A stretch of 64,000 nucleotides of DNA, taken from contig JABYQQ010000010.1 of assembly GCA_022605405.1 (NCBI GenBank), positions 124,001-188,000 on the forward strand. The letters run 5' to 3'. This DNA comes from Earliella scabrosa (taxonomy: Eukaryota; Basidiomycota; Agaricomycetes; Polyporales; Polyporaceae). Numbering within the stretch: the first letter of the stretch is position 1; every line of letters begins with the position of its first letter. Shown one piece after another: positions 34,386 to 45,000 of this stretch. Both the position numbers and the translations under genes were made by a program. The notes beneath the pieces are model-generated. The model had not been told where the DNA came from. It worked only from the letters and a program-made list of their open reading frames with translations, and did not search any database.

Positions 34386-35717
34386 CTAGTCCATCTGATC
34401 TTCAACGTGAGCGTCCATAGTAGAGGCTCTAAGGATGTCTTCGTAGGTGGCAATGAGAGGTGCAAGCTCCAGGACCATCGAGTGCACCTTGTCGAGTAGT
34501 AACGATTCGGTCTGTTCACAGGTACGAGTGAGCAGAGCATTCTCGTAAGTCATAGCAAAGACGCACCGCATATATAGTCGCGATCTCTTCAACGGCTCCG
34601 TCATAGTCGTCCAGGACCGTGAAGAGGTCGGCTATCTCGACACGAAGACCTCTGTCATAGCCCAACTTGGAGGGGGCATGCTCAGCCCTTTCCTTGAATA
34701 GCTGGAGTATACGTGTCAGTATTGGTCCAAACGACAGGGGGTTTTACGTGACATACCGAGAGAGTTTTCCAGAGAGCGTTCTGTTTGGTCACTTGAGCAA
34801 TCATGGATTCGTACAGATATTGCATTTTGGCCACTAGTTCGCGTTGCTCATGCTCGTGGCACGCGCTGTCTGGGGTAAACCACTTGGACAAAGCGGAAGA
34901 TACGATGGTCGAACTCTGGGTGGCTGCATTTCGTCGAGAGTCCCAGAGGCGATAGAGCTCTTGAGACACAGGGTCGATACTTATGGAAGAGATCCCTGGT
35001 GGCGTCCGCTTAAGTGGGGAAAGCAAGGCTTCGAATTGGGCCTTGAACATATTCCGTTAGACAGTCGGGCGTCGATGGAGGACAACCACGTACCTCCGGC
35101 AACTCAAGAGCTTGAAGACAAATCTTGACCTGCTCCAAGTCCTTCGCGATGATACGCGGGATGCGGTTTACCATTGCAAAGCTTGATTGCATCCAGTCAA
35201 CCTCAGCCTTCATAACAGCTTGCTGAGGCTGACTGAGGAGGGGAGTGACTCGCTCGTAGTAGCCTGTGAGCTACCTGCGGGTGAGAAGATATGACTAGCG
35301 GAGGAAAGAATCAGCTTACCTGGTCAAATTCACGGTGGATCATGGAGTTCAAGTCTGCAAGCTCTTGGAGGGAACGCGATAACCCGCTGGACGCATCAAC
35401 TCCGAGTCGAAGAGTGCGAGCACGTGCCGCATTGGCACGAAGCCTTCTTAAGGCTGTCGCGCGGTACTTCGAGTTATTGTCAAGGAGGGTGCGCAAGAAC
35501 TGTTGCTGCCAGACCATGATGTCATCGCCGGACTCGACGTCGAGGTGCCTAAGCAAGGTAGAATCAGTACACTGTTACCATTTGAACCACGAGAGTATAT
35601 CACACACTCGAACAGATCTGCATCAAGCTTGGCCTTGGTATCGATGATATCTCTTTGTATCTCCGTGAGTCTTGCAAATGCGCCATCTGCGGGTGAGGCT
35701 TGAGGCATAGAAGACAT
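34386..35717 (-). CDS. Helical family member (gene J), 337 aa, six exons
   Basis: Exons 35717-35608 (110 nt, as in gene I), 35548-35320, 35222-35094, 35041-34757, 34701-34567 (135 nt) and 34511-34386; phases 2-0-0-0-0; 1,014 nt. It starts MSSMPQASPADGAFARLTEI. Exon 2 has WQQQFLRTLLDNNSKYRATA followed by LRRLRANAARAR. Exon 3 ends EQVKICLQALELPE. Exon 4 begins AQFEALLSPLKRTPPG. The last exon ends MDAHVEDQMD. No membrane or catalytic signature. It lies tandem with genes F and K on the same strand. Confidence 0.8.
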
Positions 35718-36188
35718 GCTGTTGTGAGGGAGGAAGATGGCTGCTGGGTGAGATGAGGAAGCGGGAATGGGGGCCAATAGCGGTGACCTGACTCCCAACT
35801 TTATACCCGTGGGCGTAGTGCATTCCTCTTTGTTGAGGAGCGCAGGACTGAGTACAATCGATGGTGCGGAACATAGGCCTTTGTGTTAGAGCAATCACGG
35901 ATGCGGTGCAGTTAGGTGGCGCCCTTCTTTCATGGACATACCATGCGGACGACTCCATGCGGCCGCGGACAAAGAGCCCGATTGTGAAGGGTCTGATTCA
36001 TCAGCTGCACGGTACATCCTTTCACGCTGTCTTTGTTCAAAGGATTCAGAGCGTCGGGTGGCATGCGCGGCGAAGAGACGGCGTAGAAGTAACGCCTGGC
36101 ACCCGGGCGCTCCCGAGCGACATGGTTAGGAATGCTCTAGGGAGATTGCGTGAACGTAATCTATACATGTTGACTGCGTGTATCGTCC
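35718..36188. promoter_or_regulatory. Upstream region of gene J with TATA box
   Basis: Minus-strand TATAAAG (plus 35799-35805) is 82-88 nt before ATG 35717. The remainder, up to the end of the next gene, has no supported feature. Confidence 0.4.
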
Positions 36189-37487
36189 TCATCGACTGTA
36201 CATCCCGTCAGCAGCGCACAGCGTACGTACCAGTCTAGAGAATTCACCAATATTCTGGCGTACGACGAGCAGCAGCTGGTGGCAGAGTAGTGAGAAGCAT
36301 AGCACAATTGTACGAGAAAGCACCTCTACCTTCCACAATGCAGTCATATGTACCTCGAGGTCAACAAGAGTGTCGTATACCCCGAGTAGACTGTCTACAT
36401 CCACGGTCCGGTTCTCCGCGTCGGTGTGGAGTGAAGAAGGATGATGCACCAAGCCCGTCCGGAGGTTCTGACATCAGGCGAATTGGCGTTAGTGACAGCG
36501 GTCGGGACTTTATGAACCGCGATCGAGTGACATACCTCGATTGAACATATCAAGTCTTCTTGATCCGCCTTCTGGTCACACAGACATGCGTTGAGTCGCT
36601 GCAGCTCACGAACAACGTCGTCCCGTTCGCGCTCGGTGACTACGTCCTCCCACGTGGACGCAGCCTTGCAATATGTAGTCCAAGCCTCTTCAACTACCGC
36701 TTTCCGGCGCTGGATGAGCCCAAGAAGCCTCTCGGTCAGTTCATAGATGCTCGCGGATACGTCATCGATAGGGAAGACCACGTTGAAAGGCTCTAGCAGC
36801 CTCGCAAAGGAATCCTACGAGATCCGACTATCAGTGTCCTCTTGAGCGACAGGGTGCTAGCAATATTACCTCCGGAAGACTGAGAACTCGCAGAGGCTGC
36901 TCGACACGCGCCAATCCCTCTCGGATAGCAACTTGTTGCCGTTCGGCAGAACTATGCAGGCGGCGATAGATATGCGCATGGACCAGGATAGTCCTTCGCA
37001 TGTGTTCGATAGTGAATGAGGATTGATTTCCAGCAAGGGAAAATAACTGGAAACCCCGAGCCAGCGGTGAGAACGCGGAGCGGCTCCGGAGAACAAGGAG
37101 AACCTACATCGTCAACTTGCTGACCCACTTGATCAGTCAGTTCTTCAAGATCAGCGAACTGTTCGGTGATGGCGTTGCGCAAGCTCTTCTCGCGAACTTG
37201 CCCTGCATGAGTGAGAAGTGCGTTCATGGCACCTATACGGTATTCAGCGTTCTCCACCTCGCAAGTGCTCAGAAAGCGCTGCTGCCATAGCTGCGCGCTG
37301 AGGGTAGCGATGGAGCCTAGGTGGCTTTTGTACCGTCAGCGAGACACTCGGGTCGGGTGAAGCAATTTACATACCGCGAGAGCTTGCTGTCCAACATAAA
37401 CTGTCGTCGCAGGAGTTCATCTTTCTTGACGCGTATGACTCGTATCGCCTCGGACTTGGAGACAACTGGTACGGGGGCGTCCGTCAT
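36189..37487 (-). CDS. Helical family member (gene K), 321 aa, six exons
   Basis: Exons 37487-37375, 37324-37108, 37046-36870 (177 nt, as in gene I), 36814-36536, 36467-36354 and 36254-36189; phases 2-0-0-0-0; 966 nt. It starts MTDAPVPVVSKSEAIRVIRV. Exon 2 has LWQQRFLSTCEVENAEYRIG. Exon 3 ends VEQPLRVLSLPE. Exon 4 begins DSFARLLEPFNVVFPIDD. The most divergent member: exon 5 is 114 nt and the exon-2 Arg-rich motif is weaker. The intron before exon 6 (99 nt) is longer than usual, so that border is less sure. It is divergent from RING gene 2, with 274 bp between start codons. Confidence 0.75.
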
Positions 37488-37761
37488 TCTAACGCTGTCG
37501 ATGAGGCAAGGCGGTCTCGGGAGGGCGGGACCAGTGGCGAGATAGTCGGAGGTTCTTGTATGGCACCAAGTACAAAGACACTGGCTTGCTTGCACGCCAC
37601 TGGAATTGATGAGGCGGAGGCTGTGCAGGAAGCTTCGAGAGTGACGGCGCAATTCTTTGAGGCCATCGGTCTTTATCGTCCATACAAAGGAGCTTCTGCG
37701 AACGTAGACGTTAAATGCGCGAGAGCAACTCTCCCTGTCTCAGAGCACTCACCACGACACG

Positions 37762-38334
37762 ATGGACCATTTCTGTGCTATCTGCAAGTCGCCGTTCCTG
37801 ATGGATGTAGACGACATCGAGACGGAGACGGTCGCGACGTCCTGCGGTACGTGTCGTATGACATCATCGCCTGGACTGGTACTCACTTGTGCTGTAGGAC
37901 ACGTCTTCCATAGAGACTGTGTGGCTCAGCGCGCCACGGTGCCAGGTGCAACATGCTACCTTTGCGGCGCCTCACTACGCGAAGACAACAAGTTCACCAA
38001 GATCTTCGTGACCTATGACGAAGACGAGCACGACCAAGTTCTGTCACGCTCGGTGAAGAGGTCAGTCGTCACGACTAGGGCTTGAAGAAACGTGCCTGAT
38101 TTATCTGACAGCGCGACGGCATCCGCCCGAGCTGCGCTCGAACAGGAGATGCGGGTTGAGATGCGCAAGTTAGAGGAGCGCCTCCAGGACCTAGAAGAAG
38201 AGCACACGTTCAATCAGGCGCATATCGAGCGACTTGACCGCCAGCTGACGACAATTCAGTCCCTGTGTTACCTCTACGAACACAGGATGAAGTGTATTGA
38301 ACATAGGGGTAGAAAGGTCCGGGATATACGATAG
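37762..38334 (+). CDS. RING finger-coiled-coil protein 2 (putative E3 ubiquitin ligase)
   Basis: Exons 37762-37846, 37898-38060 and 38112-38334 give 156 aa. RING-H2-like finger: MDHFCAICKSPF, then TSCGHVFHRDC (Cys-His-His-Cys) and CYLCGASL. The C-terminal half is a strong coiled coil (EMRVEMRKLEERLQDLEEEH) with a basic end. Exon 1 is 85 nt with a phase-1 intron splitting the Cys-Gly-His codons, and intron 2 is phase 2, matching RING gene 1. The two genes are therefore likely paralogues. Head-to-head with helical gene K. Confidence 0.75.
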
Positions 38335-41300
38335 TCGATAGGAATAGGATGGTTTCTGAGACCGGTGGAGTCGTCCCTAGTCGCTGAGGAGTGAGGAGGA
38401 TCCAAGGAGGAGAACTCAATTTCAGTGGGAAACAACTTGGTCAGCCGCCGGCGCGCCCCGCCACTGTGCATCACGAGTCCCTCTTAGCAAGCCAAGCCCG
38501 AATGCGAACTCCTGTTAAGTACTCCCGCCAGGGCTGGAGGAGAATGCCCGACATAGCTGAATCATGCGCCGAGCCAGCACACTGAGCGACCCGCAGGCTT
38601 CCAGTTGAAATCTGAACAGAAAGGCAGGGCGGGGCTGTTGACCCGTGAGTCGTTTGTACTTATTTGTACACTTACTTACTGGATTCGGCTTCGCGTACGC
38701 TCCGCCCGCCAGTTCTTACTTACGTACTGTCTCACTAGTACTTTCCAGGGTTGTCGATGACCCGGTCTATGACCGGTCGATCAAAAGGTCAGGTCAAAGG
38801 TCAAACGAGGTGAGTCAATGGTCAAAGGGTCAAGTGGCTGTGCCCGAGATCACCGAAAGATTAGTCATCACTCTATATAGCAATCCGGCTACACCAGGCG
38901 GAACTATTTATGACTTCAGTCATTAGAGATGTCCCACTGAGTCTTCTAGCAGTGTCTCAAAATAACTCCATACTCGATAGCAGGGGGGCATGATTAACAA
39001 CTGCAGCATGCGGACAACAAGTTACGATGGAAAGATCATGCCGTTTTTCTGGAATTCGTTGCTGCTATACTAAAGTTACAGTCCACTCACTGCGTTTTGG
39101 ACCAAAGTAGTCTGGGCTGAGAAGGCGTTGGAATACGTCAGCTAGCACAAGTCGTACAGATGGTAGAACAGGTAGCACAGGTGGCGGCGGGGAATTGAAC
39201 ACATAGAATACTGTACTGATCAGACGTTAGTGGCGGGGGGTCCGAGGTGTGACAGGCCCGGTAGGGGTCGGCGGGGCGGCGGAGCCGCCTGCGGCCCAGT
39301 GACTGTGACAGTTCCTATACGGAGCGGCGCCGCACCCCCCAGGCAATTTTAGCGCCCTGGACGTGCCGAATTGCACCATTGGTCACACCCGGCGGGCGGC
39401 GCTGTGACCCGTGACAGACGGCGGATAACGGGGCGGCCGAGGGCCTTGTGACGTGTGACGCGCCGCTAACGTCTGATCAGTACAGTACACACTTGTTCGA
39501 CTTTCAGTACTAGTAGTGCAGGCTGTGCTGTTAAGGACCGCCCTCAGTAGAACATTGTTTGCTAGATAGAACATGTAGAACAGGGCCTCAAGCGACGGGA
39601 GAGCGCACTGGTCGTCAAACTGCAGCCGATGTGTCATCATGATAGCCAGAGGTAATAGGGCGGCTATCCCATATAGGCGCCTGCATGGCCGCACATGTTT
39701 GTGCTACATTCTCTTAGTTTATAACATGGTGGGCTCTGTGGTCCCGCAAGTAGCCACTAGAATCACGCTACTAGTAAGTCCTTCGTCCAACCATGCCTCG
39801 CATCCCCACTCCCTCTCCCCTCTCCCTCTCTCAGCAATTTGCATTGTGTCGGTCACAGGGCGCACTCAATTGCCCCTCCCGTCCTCGGGATCTGGAAGCT
39901 CGACATCTCTCATTGCCGTGCTCTTCGTGGACATCCGCTGAAGTGCTCATCAGCTTGTTGGAGGAGGGTAACGGCCAAGGCTGGGGCCCAGGGGAACATG
40001 GTTATGACATCCACTTCAATGTCACCTTGAAGTTATTTGTGGACATTGTCATGGTGCATTCTGCTGTGTTTTATGCGTTTTTTATCTATAGCAGCCACAA
40101 GATGCATCAGGAAAAATCTGCTATACTCGAGTGTACTCTCGAGACTCGGTAGCAGGCCAAGTGTGAGAGTATAGTCCCCCTTTCGCGAGTACGCGAGAGA
40201 CGCCCCCTCTGGCTCGGATAGCGCTCGCGAGACATCTCGAGCGCGCCATATACCCCATATGCATTACTAGTTCATGCACAAATTCACATCACGCTCTCAG
40301 TTGGTGCACCAGATTCATATGCAATTGATGGCAGAAAGTGGGATATTACAATGCACACTACTATTACGGTACACAGTACTGTACGGGCCGGGTATAGCAG
40401 CGCACAATCAGCGGCCACTCCCTCTACGGATGAGCACTAAGGCACCCAAGGAGACGAGACTTACGAATCCAGGGCTCAGATCGTCCTATCTCAGCATCAA
40501 ACAGGTGGCCTACGAATGTCAGAGTCAGTATACCAGTTGGGGCAGACACGTCCGAGTACATACCGTGGCACCATAGACTCTATCAGCATCAGGCTGCTAC
40601 CTGCAGCCACGGACGTGCGCACAAGTCGTCCAGTTGCACGCGGCTGTTGACATAGCCAGTGGGTCGCGGAAAGGATAGATATCGATGTTGTGGCTTGATA
40701 ATGACGCAATAACCGGCGGTGGTGAAAGTTCGTGAAGCACGTGCCTTGATAACAGGCATGTACTCAGATACTCACCTACCGACATGGAGACATCATCATG
40801 AAATAGGAGGGAATACATACCTTGCAATATATCGTCGTATCTCCCACTCACGCGCTCAAGATCATCGTCGCGACATATCCTCCAGCACAAGGCCTGCAGA
40901 GTGTCGCAATCCGACATGTCACACAATACTTTGAGGCACAACTTGAGCAAGCGGACACTCACATACCTTCTGGTCACGACACTTACATGCCGGCTAGCCA
41001 TGGGCACACAGGGGAAGCAATGAGAGAGCATAGAGAGAGAGAAAGCAGAAGAGGGTGAGGGGGAGTGCGCAACGCAAGATTGCCAATGCCATCATTGCGT
41101 GTGGATACCGGCACGTGATCTATTTAGGGCAGACGTGTGAGAACTTTGCAAGTTCCATGTCGCCCTGGTACACCGTCATACACGCCGTATGGCAGCAAAT
41201 TCGTTATGACCGGAATTCGGAATCAACTCTACACTACTGACACATATGTACGGAGCTTTGGGAAGGTATGGAGCATAAAAAAAGTTCGTGGTCTCACTGT

Positions 41301-41548
41301 CTACACTAGGGAGCGCTCGGGAGCGCTCTCGAGAGCCACCGAGTGCCTCTCAAGCCTATGAGCACTCGCGAGATGCACTGGGTGACTCTCGAGATTTTGC
41401 TTTTTCCTGATGTGACCCGGACTCTTTCTTGGAAGATTCGCCCACCCACGCACTCACCGCACTCACACTGACCGTCATCACCATCGTCGATACTTAGTTA
41501 CCTCGACGGTGACTTGAGGCTTCTGGCACCTCTCTTTGGCTCAAGACG
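38335..41548. other. Gene-poor region left of the retrotransposon
   Basis: No gene supported in about 3.2 kb. It holds a GGTCAA-type short repeat cluster (38775-38835), a GC-rich element with 22-bp inverted ends (39209-39487), and palindromes built on cgcgag/ctcgag near 40130-40240 and 41310-41400, which are bracketed by a 12-bp inverted repeat (40105-40116 and 41401-41412). Confidence 0.45.
39209..39487. mobile_element. 279-bp inverted-repeat element (MITE-like, tentative)
   Basis: The first 22 bases (39209-39230, beginning tactgtactgatcagacg) are exactly complementary to the last 22 (39466-39487). The interior is very GC-rich with several tgtgac copies and no coding frame. No clear target duplication is visible, so transposition is inferred only from the terminal repeat. 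Confidence 0.45.
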
Positions 41549-41553
41549 GTCTC
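41549..41553. repeat. Target-site duplication, left (GTCTC)
   Basis: GTCTC immediately before the left LTR; the same five bases follow the right LTR at 47936-47940. Confidence 0.85.
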
Positions 41554-42000
41554 TGTCGCGACCTGGGGTCAAGCGAGACGAGGAGGGAACGACGAGGCGA
41601 GCGAGGGCGTCCGACGAGCGCTTGTGCAGCGAGAGTGGAGCAAGGCTCGACACGCAGGGCTGGAGACAAGTTGTATTGAGCGAAGTATCTACAAGTGAAA
41701 TACAAGTGAGGCTTACCTGGAGACAAGAGGTCGAAACTGAGGTCTCCAGGTAGCGAGTGCTAGGGTTTATATCTACGGTTAGAACAATAGCGCTTGGAGA
41801 ACAATAGAACAATAGTGTGACGGAACAATGGAGGAGATACAATGGTATGACGACAATTGTGTCCGGAACAAAGGAAAAGAAACAAAAGGGGCTTTGGAAT
41901 CTGGAAGTACAATGGTGATAGCGAACAATGGAAACAGTGAGCGGTCGTGAACGGTGGTTAGTTGGGCGCTTCCCTAGGCGCTGAGGGACCGTTCGTGACA
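41554..42000 (-). repeat. 3' LTR of the chromovirus
   Basis: 447 bp, no difference seen from 47489-47935. Downstream LTR relative to the minus-strand genes. Confidence 0.95.
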
Positions 42001-42013
42001 GTACCCCCCTCCT
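42001..42013 (-). promoter_or_regulatory. Polypurine tract of the chromovirus
   Basis: On the minus strand the sequence reads taggaggggggtac directly before the 3' LTR, the position and purine run expected for plus-strand priming. Confidence 0.6.
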
Positions 42014-42026
42014 AAGGCTCATGTCC

Positions 42027-45000
42027 TCATGAGCGACGCTTCTTGGGCGTGTAGGGTTTGTGAGGTCCATCAGCGTCCGGATGTCTGTCATGGAATGCCT
42101 CTACTAGTTCGGCTGCATGTTCGACATCCGCCGCGTCTTCCCAAGAGTCGTTCTCTGGACCCCATCCCTTCCACCGGACTAAGTACTGCAGCTTGTGCCA
42201 CCTGCCCCATCGGCGCGAGTTACGAATTTCCTCCACTTCGTACTCTTCCTCGCCCTCAACTTCAATTGGGGCGGGTTCAGGGGGGACCCGTCCTGGCAGC
42301 GTACTCTGCTTGTGTGCATGAAGGAGTGAGACATGGAACACCGGATGGATCTTCATCGTGTGGGGCAACTTGAGTTCGTACGCTAGTTCACCGACACGTC
42401 GTACGACAGGGTACGGGCCTGCGAACTTGTCGGCGAGCTTCTTGGGGATGTCTGAGAATCTCAAGTTGCGTGTGTCCAGCCACACTTTCTGTCCAGGTGT
42501 GAACGTCGGGGTGTCCTGTGCGTGCCGGTCGAAGTACTCCTTCATGCGCTCTGCTGCCAGTGTCAACGCAGCTGTGGCATCCTCGCGCGCTTTGGCAAGC
42601 TCTGCGAGTCGCTCGTTGGCTGCAGGTACTTGTGTGTCCGGGTTGGCGGGTACCAGGAATTGCGGTTCGTATCCGTACATCAGGAAGAAGGGGGAGTAAC
42701 CCGTTGACGAGTGAACTCTGGCATTGAGTGCATACTCTGCAATGGGGAGCCATTTGACCCAGTCGTCTCGTCGCTGACTGCAGAACGCTCGCAAGTACGC
42801 TTCTACTTCCTGATTGAATCGCTCCGACTGTCCGTCGGTCTGGGGATGATACGCAGTGGACAGGGCGCTCTCAATGCCTAAGCCCTTCAGAATGGCACGG
42901 AACAGGTCTGCAGCGAACTGCGGTCCCCGGTCGGAGATGATCTTTCGGGGCAGTCCATGCAGGCGGAAGTACTCCCGAATGAAGACGTCTGCTGCCCCTC
43001 CGGCATCAATCTCGTCGCTGCAGGGTACCAAGTGCACCAGTTTTCCGTGTCTGTCTGCCATGAGTTGGATCGCGTTGTGGCCGTCAATCTCGGGAAGGCC
43101 GACGATGTAGTCACAAGTGACAATCTGTCCAGGCCTCTCAGGGATTTCGTTGGGTTTGAGAAGACCTTGAGGTCGACTCCGTACGGGTTTAGTGCGCCGA
43201 CAAGTGTCGCACGTCCCCACGTACTCCTTAACGAATTTACCCATCCCTGGCCACCAGTAATTGCGCGATACCAACTCAAGCGTCTTCCACTGCCCTGGGT
43301 GTCCTGCAGGAGGTAGGTCGTGGTGAATTCGGACAATCTCAGTGCGGAGTGCCTCGTCTTTCGGTACGTAGACCTTTCCTCGGTAGAGGATGAGGCCTTG
43401 CTCGACATTCCAATCGACGAGGTCACTCTGGAGCCGCGCTGGTCCTAGTTTCTCCACTTTCTGTAGAGCTTCCGCTACCTCCTGCTCCCGTTCGGAGCAA
43501 GTGCGAATACGCTTCAGCAGGGCTTTGTCTGCCACTACCGCGTTGTGTCCTCTACGAGCTGCCAGTAGCCTGAACTGTTCCGGTCGTAGCACTATCTGAT
43601 CTAGGTTGTCATCGGCATCATCCTTCTGGTGATCAGGACGCCTGGAGAGCGCATCTGCACGACCGTTGGATGTGCCTGGTTTGTGCGTGATCTCGAAGTC
43701 AAACCTAGACAGATAAAGTGCCCATCGCGCCTGTCTACGAGTGAGATGTTGTGCGGTGCGCCAATATTCGAGATTCTTGTGATCTGACTGAATCTCGAAA
43801 CGCCGTGGTAACCCTTCCAGGTAGTGGCGCCAGGCCTCTAAGGCCCGTATTATCGCAAGCATCTCTTTATCGTAGATCTCGTAGTTGCGCTCTGCCTCAC
43901 TCATGGACTCAGAGTGAAAGGCGACCGGGTGCCATTTGCCATCGTCCTGTAACTGTGCAAGTACTCCGCCGGTTGCATATCCCGAGGCATCCACCTCGAT
44001 GCGTGTGTCTTTGTTCGGATCGTACATGCACAGCACTGGATTCTGAACAAAGCGGCGTTTCAGCTCGTCGAAGGCCTCCTGTTCGTCCTGTCCCCATTGC
44101 CAGGGCACTTTGCCGGTGAGACGATCCAAGGGTTTGCAAATGCGACTGAAGTCCTGGATGAATCTGCGGTAGAAATTCGCAAACCCTCGGAACTTCCGGA
44201 CATCCGATGCATTGCGGGGAGTAGGCCACTCCTGAATACCCTTTACTTTGACAGGATCCATCTCGACACGGTTATGGGACACAAGGACACCGAGGTACTC
44301 GACCTTGGGGACTTCGAACTCGCATTTCTCGGGCTTGCAGAACAAGTCATGCTCTGCCAATCTTTTCAGGACTTCGCGGGTAACGGCGCGATGTGTCTCA
44401 AGGTCGTTGGAGAAGATCAGGATGTCGTCTAAGTAGATCGTGATCTTTCCTTCCACAATGAGGTCCTTAAAGATGTCGTTCATGAAAGCCGAGAAGGTGC
44501 TAGGCGAGTTGGTCAACCCAAAGAACATCACGTTTGGCTCGAAGAGCCCTCGGTTCGTGACGAACGCAGCTTTCCACTCATCTCCCGTTTTAATCCGGAT
44601 GTTGTTGTACCCCCAACGAATGTCCAACTTAGTGAAGACCTTGGCTTGTTTGAGTCGATCCACCAGCTCTGAGACGAGAGGAATCGGATACCGATTCTTC
44701 ACAGTGATCTCGTTGAGCCGACGGTAGTCCTGTACAGGTCGCAGACTACCGTCCTTCTTTTTGATGAAGAAGAAGGGCGACGAAATGGGTGACTTTGACT
44801 CGCTAATGTAGCCTTTAGCCAGGTTCTCCTGCAGGAACTTATCTAGTTCTACCTGCTCGTTGGGGGAGAGGGGGTACACTCGTGAATGGAACATCTTGGC
44901 CTCTGGTACCAGTTCAATCGCGTGATCGTACGGTCCATGCTCAGGGAGCCGTTCCGATGCGTCTTTGGAAAACACGCGTAGATACTGGTGATACCGTTCA

